In this document: piece by piece, positions 53,623 to 62,899 of the stretch
How positions within the stretch are numbered: the stretch's first letter is position 1
Layout of the letters: the number at the start of each line of letters is the position of its first letter
DNA from: CBDAPI01 sp965248635
GTDB taxonomy: Bacteria; Acidobacteriota; UBA6911; RPQK01; CBDAPI01
Assembly (NCBI GenBank): GCA_965248635.1
Contig: OZ252114.1
Coordinates: 4,030,001 to 4,094,000 of the forward strand
DNA: 64,000 nt
Direction: 5' to 3'
Notes under the pieces: generated by a model
Database searches by the model: none
Seen by the model: only the letters and a program-made list of their open reading frames with translations
What the model was told of the DNA's origin: nothing
Position numbers and translations under genes: made by a program

Positions 53623-55031
53623 ACACGATCCTGTGGCCGCTGGTCGCCGTCTATCTGGTCGCGGTCATCGGGATCGGGGTCTGGAGCGCCCGAAAACGCG
53701 TCACCACCTATGAAGACATGACCGTCGCCGGCCGCACTGTCGGACCCTTCCTGATCGGGTGTTCGGTGGCGGCCACCTGGATCAACGGCGTCACCCTCAT
53801 CACCCTGACCGGTTTCGGCAAGAGCTTCGGCCTGAGCTCCTACTGGCATATGGGTGCAGTGGGAATCGGAACACTCTGGGTCGGAATCTATCTGGTTCCC
53901 AGGATGTGGAAACTGCAAGTCATTACCACACCGCAGATCCTGGAGCACTTTTTCGGGCCGACTCACCGCGTGGTGGCGCTGGTCGTGGCCATGCTGAGGG
54001 ATTTCGGGGCCACCGCCGGGACCATCGGGGCCACCGCGATCGTGGCCTCTTCGGCGCTGGATATCAGCATCCTCAGCGCCCTGGCTCTCACCTACGTCGT
54101 CACCGTCGTGTATGTCACCCTGGGTGGGATGTGGGCCGTTCTCGTCACCGACACGATTCAGTTCTTCATCATTGTCATCGGTACGGTGTTGCTGGTCGGT
54201 TACTCGATTATGGGTGCGGGTGGTCTGGGCGGCGTGGTTGAGAAGGTAGACGACCCGGCACTGTTCTCACTCACCGGAAATTTCCAGCCCCTCGAGATTG
54301 TGGGTTGGTTTTCGGTCGGATTCTTTCTGGCCAGCGGCTACCAGAGCCTGGCCCAGAGGGCCTTTGCCGCCCGCAGCCGCGAGGTGGCGCGCCGTGGTTT
54401 CATTTACGGGGGAGTTTTCACGGTTCTCTGGTACATCACGCCCTGCCTGCTGGGAATCACCGGGATTGCATTCTTCGGCAAAGAGGTAGAGGCCGACCAG
54501 GTCTTCCTCAGCCTGACCGACCAGGTGGCAGGCCCGGTCCTGGGCAGCGTTATCTTTGTGTCCATCATGAGTGCCAACATGTCGACCCTGAGCTCGACCA
54601 TCGGCACCATGGGATCCAATGTCACCGTAGATATTTATCAAAGGTTTCTCGATCCTGAGGCCGGTCCCGGGAGGATGCTCTGGGTGTCACGTCTCAGCAT
54701 CCTCTTCACCGCAGTTCTGGCCTGCGTGACCTACTACTACGTCCCTCTTCTGTTAGAGCTCTTTCTGGCCGGCGGACGCCTGGTTGCCGGCTCCCTCTCC
54801 CCGGTCCTGATCGCGGTTCTTCTCTTTCCGACCATGCGCAAGAAAGGAAAGACGGTGCTGTCCTCTCTGACCATCAGTGCGGTGGCGGTCGTCCTGTGTC
54901 AGATCCTCACGCCCCGGGAGCTCAAGGCAGGAGCCAGTTTCTTTGTCTGGTCTCTCGATCCGGTCCTGGTCGGGGTACTCATTTCACTGGTCGTGCTGAC
55001 GGTCGGAAGCCGCTGGGAACGCACGGAATGA
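53619..55031 (+). CDS. Sodium/solute symporter (SSS family)
   Basis: 470 residues with about 13 hydrophobic helices. The family signature is recognisable in GVWSARKRVTTYEDMTVAGRTVGPFLIGCSVAATWINGVTL, the typical start of helices 1-2, and in GYQSLAQRAFAARS in the middle, where the sodium-site helix lies. SSS carriers use the sodium gradient to import amino acids, sugars, carboxylates or vitamins; the substrate is not readable. The gene overlaps the 54-residue membrane protein by four bases and follows the enolase-superfamily enzyme, so it probably imports that enzyme's substrate. No further gene on this strand follows before the convergent hyuB. Confidence 0.92.
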   Translation: MNTILWPLVAVYLVAVIGIGVWSARKRVTTYEDMTVAGRTVGPFLIGCSVAATWINGVTLITLTGFGKSFGLSSYWHMGAVGIGTLWVGIYLVPRMWKLQVITTPQILEHFFGPTHRVVALVVAMLRDFGATAGTIGATAIVASSALDISILSALALTYVVTVVYVTLGGMWAVLVTDTIQFFIIVIGTVLLVGYSIMGAGGLGGVVEKVDDPALFSLTGNFQPLEIVGWFSVGFFLASGYQSLAQRAFAARSREVARRGFIYGGVFTVLWYITPCLLGITGIAFFGKEVEADQVFLSLTDQVAGPVLGSVIFVSIMSANMSTLSSTIGTMGSNVTVDIYQRFLDPEAGPGRMLWVSRLSILFTAVLACVTYYYVPLLLELFLAGGRLVAGSLSPVLIAVLLFPTMRKKGKTVLSSLTISAVAVVLCQILTPRELKAGASFFVWSLDPVLVGVLISLVVLTVGSRWERTE

Positions 55032-55125
55032 TTCGCGCTGCCTGTTTACCCCCTTGCCTTTGCCCTTACCCCTTCCGCTGTATACGAGTCGGCGGCCGGT
55101 TTTGTCAAACTGGCCCACCAGTTAG

Positions 55126-56865
55126 TCAACCGCCCTGAGCGGCTGTCCTCAATCGCAGAGTCTCCTCATCATCGATCCGAAGTGTCTCGGGGTCAATAAC
55201 GACGCCGTAGAGCTTTCGCGCCCCGGCCAGGGACACTTTTTCATCCAAAACGTCTTCCAACACCTTCTGGGGATCCCTCTCCAGAGGATTCCCCCAGCCC
55301 CCTCCTCCGGCCAGCTGGTGTCGCACCAGATCGCCCTTCCGAATCTCAAAAGTCCCCTTGGTCGGTTGTACGACCGCTTCCCCATCCGGATTGACAATGG
55401 TGATGGAGGACGAACCCTTCAAACCTCCCTGCAGGCCGTACGGGGGGTGCTTTCTCCGGTCTGAGCGGGCCGAGACAATGGCCTCGTTGGCCAATAACCG
55501 CCAGTCCCTGACCAGGGCCAGGCCGCCTCGATACTTCCCCGCCCCACCCGTGTCCTGCACCAGGGCATATTGCTCCAGCTGCACGGGATACTCCAATTCC
55601 AGTAGCTCGGCCGGGATATTGGAAACCACGCTCGCCGGGTTGGTCAGCCCGTCGTTGGCGTCTTTGTTGGGCCGGCCTCCCCAGGTGCCACAAACGAGAT
55701 CAAAAAGGATGAAAGCCTCACGATCCTCTTGGTAGCCGCTGAAGATAAGCAGGGAGTTCCCTCCCTCCCCGGCGGCCGGAGTCCGGTCGGGGACAACCTG
55801 GGCCAGTGCACCCAGGAGCGCGTCGGCCATACGAAAACCGGTCACGCCGCGCATGTTGGTTGCGGCGGGCATCACCGGATTGACAATCGAGGCTTCGGGT
55901 GCAATCACCTCAATGGCACGAAAAAGTCCAGAAGTATGAGGGATCTCTCCCTGCATGACCGATCGAATCGCGTAGGCGCAGGCCGAGATGGTGAAGGGCA
56001 GGGGAGAATTGATGGCCCCGCGGACTTGAGGAGAGGAGCCGTGGAAATCGACCACGATGGAGTCATCTTCAACGGTGAGCTTCACGTGGATGGGAATCGA
56101 ATCGGGATCCACGCTGTCGTCGTCAATGTAGTCCTCGAATTCATACTCGCCGTCCGGCCAGGACCGAATCTCTGCCCGGACCAGCTCTTCCGTGTAGTCC
56201 AGAAGAGCGTCCAGGTAGAATTTCAGGTCCTCTTTGCCGTAGTTCTCAACCAGTTCCAGGAAGCCGCGTTCTCCTGTCCTGAGGGCGGCCAGATTGGCGT
56301 GTAGATCTCCCAGGACCAGTTTCGGCACCCGCACATTCTTCTCGAGCATCTGGAAAATGGCTTCGTTGGGGCGGCCCCGGTCATACAACTTCAAGGGCGG
56401 AATTCGCAAGCCTTCCTGATAGATTTCAGTGCTGTCACAGGCGCCCCCGGCCACGCGGCCTCCGATATCCACGTGGTGGGAGATGACCGCCGAGAAACCG
56501 ATCAGTTCCTCCTCATGAAAAACAGGCTTGAAAAGAAAGATATCCGGGAGGTGAATTCCGCCCTCAAAAGGATCGTTGATAATGAAGATGTCTTCCCCAT
56601 GGATTCGGTCCTGGTATTTGCGAATCACCGATCGCAGTGCGAATGGGATCGAACCCAGGTGGAAGGGAATGGTGACACCCTGTGCCACCATTTGACCTGC
56701 GGGGTCACACAGTGCGGTGGAGAAATCCATGCAGTCTCGAATCACCGTGGAGTAGGCGGTTCGGATCACGGTGTTGGCCATTTCATCCCCGTAGCTCTGC
56801 AGGTGATTCCGAATCAGCCCCATGGTGATCGGGTCGAGCTTGGTCTTGGCCTCGAGTCTTGTCAT
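55126..56865 (-). CDS. hyuB: Hydantoinase B / 5-oxoprolinase B subunit
   Basis: 579 residues, full length, with MGLIRNHLQSYGDEMANTVIRTAYS at the start and the closing RHQLAGGGGWGNPL. The start lies 17 bases after the hyuA stop on the same strand, so the two form the standard AB pair. The pair uses ATP to open cyclic amides such as 5-oxoproline or substituted hydantoins. The copy at 8500-10251 is nearly identical over the first half at DNA level (a few differences per hundred bases or fewer) and more different near the end. This intact arrangement, with hyuA complete, looks like the original locus. Confidence 0.94.
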   Translation of the reverse strand: MTRLEAKTKLDPITMGLIRNHLQSYGDEMANTVIRTAYSTVIRDCMDFSTALCDPAGQMVAQGVTIPFHLGSIPFALRSVIRKYQDRIHGEDIFIINDPFEGGIHLPDIFLFKPVFHEEELIGFSAVISHHVDIGGRVAGGACDSTEIYQEGLRIPPLKLYDRGRPNEAIFQMLEKNVRVPKLVLGDLHANLAALRTGERGFLELVENYGKEDLKFYLDALLDYTEELVRAEIRSWPDGEYEFEDYIDDDSVDPDSIPIHVKLTVEDDSIVVDFHGSSPQVRGAINSPLPFTISACAYAIRSVMQGEIPHTSGLFRAIEVIAPEASIVNPVMPAATNMRGVTGFRMADALLGALAQVVPDRTPAAGEGGNSLLIFSGYQEDREAFILFDLVCGTWGGRPNKDANDGLTNPASVVSNIPAELLELEYPVQLEQYALVQDTGGAGKYRGGLALVRDWRLLANEAIVSARSDRRKHPPYGLQGGLKGSSSITIVNPDGEAVVQPTKGTFEIRKGDLVRHQLAGGGGWGNPLERDPQKVLEDVLDEKVSLAGARKLYGVVIDPETLRIDDEETLRLRTAAQGG

Positions 56866-56882
56866 GCTTTTTCTTTAACGAC

Positions 56883-58961
56883 TCAGTCGAGCTGAATCCT
56901 GATGTTTCCGGTCGAGTCGACTCTCACCCTGGCTCGGGGCGGAACCACGGTGGTGGAATCGTACTCATCAATCATGAGCGGTCCCTCCTGGAAATCCCTT
57001 CCCACTGCCCCTCTCGATACCACCGGCACTTCGAGACGCCCATCCTCTTTGCCGAAGTAAGCCCAACGGCTTTTCGCAGAGGCACTGGGGGGTGCAACCC
57101 GCGCTTTCGGAGGTTCGAGTCGGCGCAGTCCGCGGCCCCTCACCCGCAGGTTCACGAACGTATACTCTTCACCATCAGTGGCTCGATGCCCGTAGGTATG
57201 CTCATGCTCGTCGCCGAACGACCTTTCAATCAAGGTGATCTTCTGCTCGTCGAGAGGTGCTTCGGGCAAAGGAATGGTCAACTCGTAGGACTGTCCCAGG
57301 TATCTCAGGTCTCCGAACCGTTCGATGACGATTCGATCGGGACCGTAACCTTCTTCCTCCAGAAGCCGGCGGGCCTGTTCTTCCATTTCCCCGAGAGTCC
57401 CGTTCAAATCGTGCAAATCGACCTCTCGACTCTTGCCGTAGTAGGTCTGAATGAAATCGTGCTGAATGTCGGCGAAGAGTAGACCGAAGGCGCTGAACAG
57501 GCCGGGCGAGGAGGGAACAACCACCTGCTTCATCCCCAGCGCGCCGGCAATTCCGGCGGCATGGACGGGCCCGCTGCCACCGAAAGCGATCAGCGCATAG
57601 CCCCTCACGTCGCGGCCTCTTTCGGTGGAAACCGAGCGGATGGCCCTCATCATGTTGGAGTTTCCAATCAGGTGGACGCCGTGGGCGCACTCCAGCAGTT
57701 CCATTCCCAGCGGTTTCCCGACCTGGTTGAAGAGCGCCCCCTCTGACTTGCCCCGATTCAGGGAAATCGTACCCCCGGCCAGGCCAGCCGGGTTGATATA
57801 GCCCAGCACCAGGTTGGCATCGGTGATCGTGACCCGCTCTCCGCCGATGTCGTAACAGACGGGTCCGGGATTGGCACCCGCACTGCGGGGCCCAACCTGT
57901 AGAGCTCCCCCCTGGTCCACCCAGGCGATGCTCCCGCCCCCGGCTCCCACCTCCGCGATGTCGATCGCCGGCACCCGGATCAGGTGACCGCTGCCCTTGA
58001 TGAGACGACTCACCATGGAAAGAGAAGAACCGACTTCATATTCAGAGGCCATGTTCAGCCGGCCATCTTCGATGATGGAGGCCTTGGCCGTCGTTCCACC
58101 CATGTCGAAGGTGATTGAATTGGGAATTTCCTCCTTCCGGACCAGACCAAGGGAAGCAATGACGCCGGCTGCCGGACCCGATTCGATGGCAAAAACAGGC
58201 TTCTGCGTGCAGGCCTCAGCCGTCATGGTCCCGCCGTTGGACTGCATGATGAGTAGCGGAGCCGCGATGTCGATCTGATCCAGGGAACTCCTCAGCGATC
58301 GGACGTAATCCTGAACCAGAGGCAGCACGTAGGCGTTTACGACGACTGTCGCTGTCCTTTCATACTCCTTCATCTCGCGCAGGATTTCGCTCGAGACACA
58401 GCAGCGCAATCCCGGGTGCAGCTCCCTGACCAATGCCGCCGTTTCTTCCTCATGACGAGGGTTGGCATAGGAATTGAGAAAGCACACCGCTAGAGACTCG
58501 ATTCCCTCCGCCACGAGTTCCGTCAAACACCGCTTCAACTCGGTTTTGTCGAGGGGAGTCAGGACCCTTCCCTTGGCATCGATCCGCTCAGCCACTTCCC
58601 ATCTGTGGCGTCGCTCAACCAGATCAGGAGGCTTGTCCCACAGCCAGTTATAGAGTTCTGGCATCCGGATCCGGCGTAGTTCCAGAACGTCCCGAAACCC
58701 CTTGGTGGTGATCAATCCGGTTTTGGCTCCGTTTCGTTCCAAAATGGCGTTGGTGGCCACTGTTGTGCCGTGAACGATTTCCCGGATCGAACTCAGGGGA
58801 CCGCCGTCCGCCTCCAGGAGCTCCGGGAGGTTTTCGGAGATCGAGCGGCTGTAGTCGTCGACGGTCGACGAGACTTTGCGCGTGAGGACCGTCCCCTCCG
58901 AGCTGATGCAGACGATGTCCGTGAAGGTTCCACCAATATCCACTCCAATGTGTCGATTCAT
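56883..58961 (-). CDS. hyuA: Hydantoinase A / 5-oxoprolinase A subunit
   Basis: Start at ATG 58961 (MNRHIGVDIGGTFTDIVC, 692 residues), placed by GGAGAGGAAGCGG just before it; the frame is open to 59048. The ASKHA ATP-binding fold shows DIGGTFTD (phosphate 1), GTTVATNAILERNG, SGPAAGVIASLGL, TFDMGGTTAKAS (phosphate 2) and ALIAFGGSGPVHAAGIAGALG (adenosine motif). It phosphorylates the cyclic amide so that HyuB can open the ring. The C-terminal 29 residues are duplicated as a stub at 10261-10350. It is divergent from the D-aminoacylase-family gene, and the AT-rich gap of 171 bp probably holds the promoters of both. Confidence 0.94.
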   Translation of the reverse strand: MNRHIGVDIGGTFTDIVCISSEGTVLTRKVSSTVDDYSRSISENLPELLEADGGPLSSIREIVHGTTVATNAILERNGAKTGLITTKGFRDVLELRRIRMPELYNWLWDKPPDLVERRHRWEVAERIDAKGRVLTPLDKTELKRCLTELVAEGIESLAVCFLNSYANPRHEEETAALVRELHPGLRCCVSSEILREMKEYERTATVVVNAYVLPLVQDYVRSLRSSLDQIDIAAPLLIMQSNGGTMTAEACTQKPVFAIESGPAAGVIASLGLVRKEEIPNSITFDMGGTTAKASIIEDGRLNMASEYEVGSSLSMVSRLIKGSGHLIRVPAIDIAEVGAGGGSIAWVDQGGALQVGPRSAGANPGPVCYDIGGERVTITDANLVLGYINPAGLAGGTISLNRGKSEGALFNQVGKPLGMELLECAHGVHLIGNSNMMRAIRSVSTERGRDVRGYALIAFGGSGPVHAAGIAGALGMKQVVVPSSPGLFSAFGLLFADIQHDFIQTYYGKSREVDLHDLNGTLGEMEEQARRLLEEEGYGPDRIVIERFGDLRYLGQSYELTIPLPEAPLDEQKITLIERSFGDEHEHTYGHRATDGEEYTFVNLRVRGRGLRRLEPPKARVAPPSASAKSRWAYFGKEDGRLEVPVVSRGAVGRDFQEGPLMIDEYDSTTVVPPRARVRVDSTGNIRIQLD

Positions 58962-59132
58962 CCGCTTCCTCTCCGAAAGGCCCCAAGCGTAAGACTCACA
59001 ATATATTGCAAGAGTATTCCATATGATGTAGAAAGTGGAGTTTATCACGTCGGCGGCAAGATAATCCGTGGCGGCTGAGGGCGGTGTAGCCGTTCCTTAG
59101 TGAATGCGCAGGTTAGAAAGGGAAAACGGAAC
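58962..59132. other. Divergent promoter region between hyuA and amidohydrolase
   Basis: 171 bp, AT-richer than its flanks in the half near hyuA. Reading towards hyuA, TTGCAA followed by TATATTG and a GGAGAGG ribosome-binding site can be seen. Reading towards the amidohydrolase, AGAAAGGGAAAAC precedes the ATG. No clear operator was found. Confidence 0.4.
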
Positions 59133-60740
59133 ATGTTCGAGCTCATCATTCGGAACGGGACGATTGTGGATGGGACTGGGAAACAGAGGTTCCAAGCCGA
59201 TATTGGCATTCAAGACGGAAAGATCTCCAGTGTAGATGACCTGTCAGGTGCAGCTGCCGTCCGGGAACTGGACGCCGCGGGACTTGTGGTTTGTCCGGGC
59301 TTCATAGATATTCACAGCCACTCTGATTTCACGCTGCTGCTCGATCCCCGCGCCGTCAGCTCAATTACCCAGGGCGTCACCCTGGAAGTGTTCGGCAATT
59401 GCGGACATGGTTGCGCCCCCATCACAAACCCGGACCTGGCCGCCATGAACATCTTCGGGTTCAGCGCCGATTATGAACTCAGCTGGCGCACCATGGCTGA
59501 GTATCTGGACCGCCTGGAAGCGGAACAGATCGCAGTGAATGTTCTCAGCCTGGTTCCCAATGGGAACCTGCGGCTGGCTGTGGCCGGACTGGTGGATCGT
59601 CCCTCTACCCCGGATGAGTTAAAGGAGATGAAGAAACTCCTGGAACAGAGTCTGGAGGAGGGCGCGTTCGGATTCTCAACCGGCCTCGAATACGGACCGG
59701 AGAAGGACTGCCCCGAAGAAGAGATCATCGAATTGTGCAAGGTCACCGCCCGCAAGGGAGGATTTCATGCTGCCCATACGCGCAATCTGGCGGGAGAAGC
59801 TGTCGAATCGATCGCGGAAGCCATCCGAACCAGTGCAGCTGCAGAGTTACCGCTGCAGATTTCACATATTTCGGTCGTCGCCCGCCTGGTCGAAGACAGC
59901 GCCTGGGCAGTGGAGCAAGCCCTTGACCAGGTGGAGAAAGCCAATGCTGAAGGAATGGATGTAGGCTTTGACATGCACACGCGTCTCTTTGGTACGACCA
60001 ATCTGAGCGCTGCCTTGCCGCCCTGGGCATTGGAAGGGGGTCGGGCTGCCGTCGCCAGACGCCTGCGAGATCCTGTGACCCGCCGCGAGATGGCGCGCTA
60101 CCCCAGTATCGTTAGCTCTCTGGTCAAGGATGAATGGCGCAACATCGTCATCTTCCAGAGCCAGGCTCAACCCGACCTGACCCGCCGCACCATCGCGGAA
60201 CTCAGCCAGGAGAGAGGCCTTTATCCGTTGGAGCTCATATTTGACCTGCTCCTGGCCGAACTGGAAGGCGCCCGGGACGGCATCCATAACCTGATGATTA
60301 TCGCCTTCAACTATCGTGCCGAAGACTTACGCCGTGGCTTTGTCCATCCGGACTGCATGCTTGGTTCCGACGCCACTGCCCTGGCTCCCGATGGTCCGCT
60401 GGCCGGAAGTTCATTCCACGGGGCCTACACCTGGGCATCCTGGTTTTTCCGGCATTTCGTGCGCGATTCAAACACGCTCGAAATGGAGGAGGTGGTGCGT
60501 CGCCTGACCTCGCTGCCGGCCAGCCGGCTGGGCATCAAAGACCGGGGAATCGTTCGGCCCGGGGCCTGGGCCGATCTGGCCATCTTCAATCCGGCCACCT
60601 TCAGAGAGCGAGGGACGACTTTCGAGCCGAATCAGGTTGCCGAGGGTATGCACCATGTGGTGGTGAACGGCACCCTCACGATGGAGAATGGCAACTTGAC
60701 GGGTGCTCACGGCGGGCACGTACTGCGTCGCAATGGATGA
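59133..60740 (+). CDS. D-aminoacylase / N-acyl-D-amino-acid deacylase family amidohydrolase
   Basis: 535 residues from ATG 59133 (MFELIIRNGTIVDGTGKQ), chosen over GTG 59100 because AGAAAGGGAAAACGGAAC lies directly upstream. The amidohydrolase metal site begins HSHSD, then GNCGHGCAPITN with the Cys typical of D-aminoacylases. GFSTGLEYGPEKDCPEEEI, HAAHTRNLAGEAVESI and the His/Asp of the C-terminal barrel (GSDATALAPDGPL) follow. The enzyme group releases D-amino acids from N-acyl forms, or cleaves dihydropyrimidine- or dipeptide-type substrates. Next to hydantoinase genes it suggests a pathway for cyclic or acylated amino acids. Confidence 0.88.
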   Translation: MFELIIRNGTIVDGTGKQRFQADIGIQDGKISSVDDLSGAAAVRELDAAGLVVCPGFIDIHSHSDFTLLLDPRAVSSITQGVTLEVFGNCGHGCAPITNPDLAAMNIFGFSADYELSWRTMAEYLDRLEAEQIAVNVLSLVPNGNLRLAVAGLVDRPSTPDELKEMKKLLEQSLEEGAFGFSTGLEYGPEKDCPEEEIIELCKVTARKGGFHAAHTRNLAGEAVESIAEAIRTSAAAELPLQISHISVVARLVEDSAWAVEQALDQVEKANAEGMDVGFDMHTRLFGTTNLSAALPPWALEGGRAAVARRLRDPVTRREMARYPSIVSSLVKDEWRNIVIFQSQAQPDLTRRTIAELSQERGLYPLELIFDLLLAELEGARDGIHNLMIIAFNYRAEDLRRGFVHPDCMLGSDATALAPDGPLAGSSFHGAYTWASWFFRHFVRDSNTLEMEEVVRRLTSLPASRLGIKDRGIVRPGAWADLAIFNPATFRERGTTFEPNQVAEGMHHVVVNGTLTMENGNLTGAHGGHVLRRNG

Positions 60741-60768
60741 GCTGAGTTCCTCAGTGTGGAGCGGCGTC

Positions 60769-60878
60769 GCCCTTGCCCTTGCCCTAACCCCATCTCTTAG
60801 TTGCGTCAAGGCCCTTGACCAACACAAAGCTGCAGGCCAGAAAAACGCTAGACGATTGAAGGGCAAGGGCAAAGGGCC
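60769..60878. repeat. Dispersed palindromic intergenic repeat, copy B (110 bp)
   Basis: This is the second copy of the element at 30088-30220. It is bounded by GCCCTTGCCCTTGCCC and GGGCAAGGGCAAAGGGCC and shares GTCAAGG-CCTTGACCAAC, GCAGGCCAGAAAAAC and AGACGATTGA. About 25 bases present in the middle of copy A are absent. It sits in the gap after a convergent gene pair, as expected of an intergenic repeat rather than a gene. Confidence 0.7.
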
Positions 60879-60902
60879 AATACGGGAAGCGCCGGGCGTC
60901 TA

Positions 60903-60976
60903 GAAAGTGGGAGGGGCCCCGGGGCAGCGACCGTTTAAATCCCCCCGGGAGTCGCCCCGGGGCCCCTCCCACTTTC
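60903..60976. terminator. Perfect 23-bp stem hairpin between convergent genes
   Basis: 60903-60925 and 60954-60976 are perfect inverted repeats (GAAAGTGGGAGGGGCCCCGG and GGC). The loop of 28 nt contains TTTAAA. Convergent genes end at 60740 and 60994, so this very stable stem is well placed as a bidirectional terminator. It has no T-tail, so it might instead be a small insertion. Confidence 0.5.
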
Positions 60977-60993
60977 CCACGGCTCCCGCATCC

Positions 60994-62769
60994 CTACGGA
61001 ATCACCGGCAAGACAACATGAGACGGATACTTCGCGTCGTGGTAAATGGTCTGGGTCGCCACTTTCATCTCCGCACTCCTCCCCAGAGGATTGCCGGTGT
61101 TCAGGTTTCTGGCAAAGCGCGGGAAATTACTGCTGGAGATTTCCAGGCGGATGCGGCTTCCCGGCTGAAATTCCCAGCTCGTCTCCCAGATGTCGATGGT
61201 GAACTCGTAGACCTTCCCCGGTTCGATCGGGCTGGGATGCTCCAACGACTCGCGGAAGCTGGCTCGCCGGATGCCTTCGCTGATGTGGACCGCGGTCCCG
61301 TCCGCGAGCACTTCGGTCAGGATGGCGGTGAAATCGGTATCCACGGCACTGGACGCCGCGTAAAGCTTCACCTCAATGGGCCCGGTAACCTCCAGCTTGT
61401 GGGTCAAAGGCTCACTGCTGTAAATCAGGACATCTTCTCGCTGCTGCACAGGCCGTCGATCCTGGGGGCCTCTCTGGTCGGCCGGAAACTCGGTCTGCCC
61501 TCCTACAGTGGGGACCGGGTTGGCAGGGTCGTAGTGGAAAACATCCCGGGGAGTCTTCGCAGGCGGCGCAGCAGTGCCCAGTGTGCCGTCGCCCCTGAGC
61601 GAGTTGGCCCTGCCGCCGCTGTTCAGATAATATGGGGTCCAGCGGGTGCGGGCCAGAGGCCACTCATATTCATCTCGCCACTGGTTGGCGCGCATCACAA
61701 AGATTCGGATGGGCGCTTCCTGGTCAATGCCGTTGGGGCTGTCCTTGAGCCAGAAATCGTACCAGCGGATGTGCAGTTCTTCGACGTCGAAGAGGGCGGA
61801 TTCTCCAAAGTCGACCACCCAATTATCAAAAGTCTGGTTGTAGGAATGTGACCACGGTCCGACCAGAATCTTGGTCTGTTTTCTGGCCACTTCAGAGCCT
61901 CCCTGCTCTCGAAAGCCTCTGAACTGCCTCCAGATCTCCTTTTCCAGATTGTCGTACCAGCCAGTCAGAAAATAGGCGGGCACCAGGATCTCTCCGTACT
62001 TTCCCTTGGTGCCGTAGGACTTCCAGTAATCGTCGTAGGTGGGGTGATCGAGCAGCGTTTTTACCCAGGGACGATCCACCATTTCATCCAGGGCCGTGTA
62101 CAAGGGGAGCCGCGAGAAGATCTCATTCCAGTCCATCAGAGGCTGATCGAAAATGCCGGGCCAGAAGGCCATGCCTCGATTGACCCACAGAAACTCGGCC
62201 ACAAAAATCACGTTCAACTGAGGAATACCGTCATTGTAAAGATGGCCGAAGTTGGTTTCCTGATTGGCGCTCGGCATCAGGGCTTTCACGTGGGGGTTCT
62301 GGTAGCGAGCGGGCATCACCTGGGTGAAGCCGTCATAGGAATGCCCGAAGGTGCCGATTTTGCCGTTGCACCAGCTCTGCTCTGCTACCCACTGCTGGGT
62401 GTCAAAACCGTCGATCGGGTCGTTGATATAGGGATGCCACACACCTTCGGAATCGTGGCGGCCGCGTAAATCAACCAGCACCGCCGCATAGCCCCTCTCG
62501 GCAGAATAGACAGCCCGAGGGACTACGCGCATATTGTTGTAAGCCGTGATCAGCAGTAAGGCGGGAAAGCGACCGGGCGCATCAGGCCGATAAACATCCG
62601 CCGATAGATGGACGCCGTCACGCATCGGTACTTTGGCGTCCAGCGAGAACTTGACCTTGTAAGCGGGTCGAGAGAGCTCTGCCTGTCCGCAACCCAGGAC
62701 CGTGAAGAGTGAAAAACAAAGGATAAAATTGATTGATGTGGAGTACCGGCTGGTTTCCGCTGTCGACAT
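60994..62769 (-). CDS. CocE/NonD family hydrolase, lipoprotein, second copy
   Basis: 591 residues with a strong AGGAGG seven bases before the ATG. A lipoprotein signal ends in TVLGC. The catalytic domain opens VKFSLDAKVPMRDGVHLSADVYRPD; the serine is in GTFGHSYDGFTQ (GxSYxG), Asp in TGWYDNLE and His in GPWSHSYN. The jelly-roll end reads RIRLEISSSNFPRFARNLN. It resembles the protein at 31871-33673 in full length and layout but differs across most positions, so the duplication is old. Its C-terminus matches the stub at 52071 most closely. Acyl ester or amide substrates are likely; no partner gene adjoins it. Confidence 0.93.
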   Translation of the reverse strand: MSTAETSRYSTSINFILCFSLFTVLGCGQAELSRPAYKVKFSLDAKVPMRDGVHLSADVYRPDAPGRFPALLLITAYNNMRVVPRAVYSAERGYAAVLVDLRGRHDSEGVWHPYINDPIDGFDTQQWVAEQSWCNGKIGTFGHSYDGFTQVMPARYQNPHVKALMPSANQETNFGHLYNDGIPQLNVIFVAEFLWVNRGMAFWPGIFDQPLMDWNEIFSRLPLYTALDEMVDRPWVKTLLDHPTYDDYWKSYGTKGKYGEILVPAYFLTGWYDNLEKEIWRQFRGFREQGGSEVARKQTKILVGPWSHSYNQTFDNWVVDFGESALFDVEELHIRWYDFWLKDSPNGIDQEAPIRIFVMRANQWRDEYEWPLARTRWTPYYLNSGGRANSLRGDGTLGTAAPPAKTPRDVFHYDPANPVPTVGGQTEFPADQRGPQDRRPVQQREDVLIYSSEPLTHKLEVTGPIEVKLYAASSAVDTDFTAILTEVLADGTAVHISEGIRRASFRESLEHPSPIEPGKVYEFTIDIWETSWEFQPGSRIRLEISSSNFPRFARNLNTGNPLGRSAEMKVATQTIYHDAKYPSHVVLPVIP

Positions 62770-62899
62770 ACAATATCCTCCTGAAGCCGGAAATGTTTAC
62801 GCTATCTTATGCGACTCGTGCTGCTACTGCATCCCCTGCTCTTTGGGCCGCTGTGCAGGGTCGAACCTGGAGTGCGACACTCCAAGAACCTGATGACTC

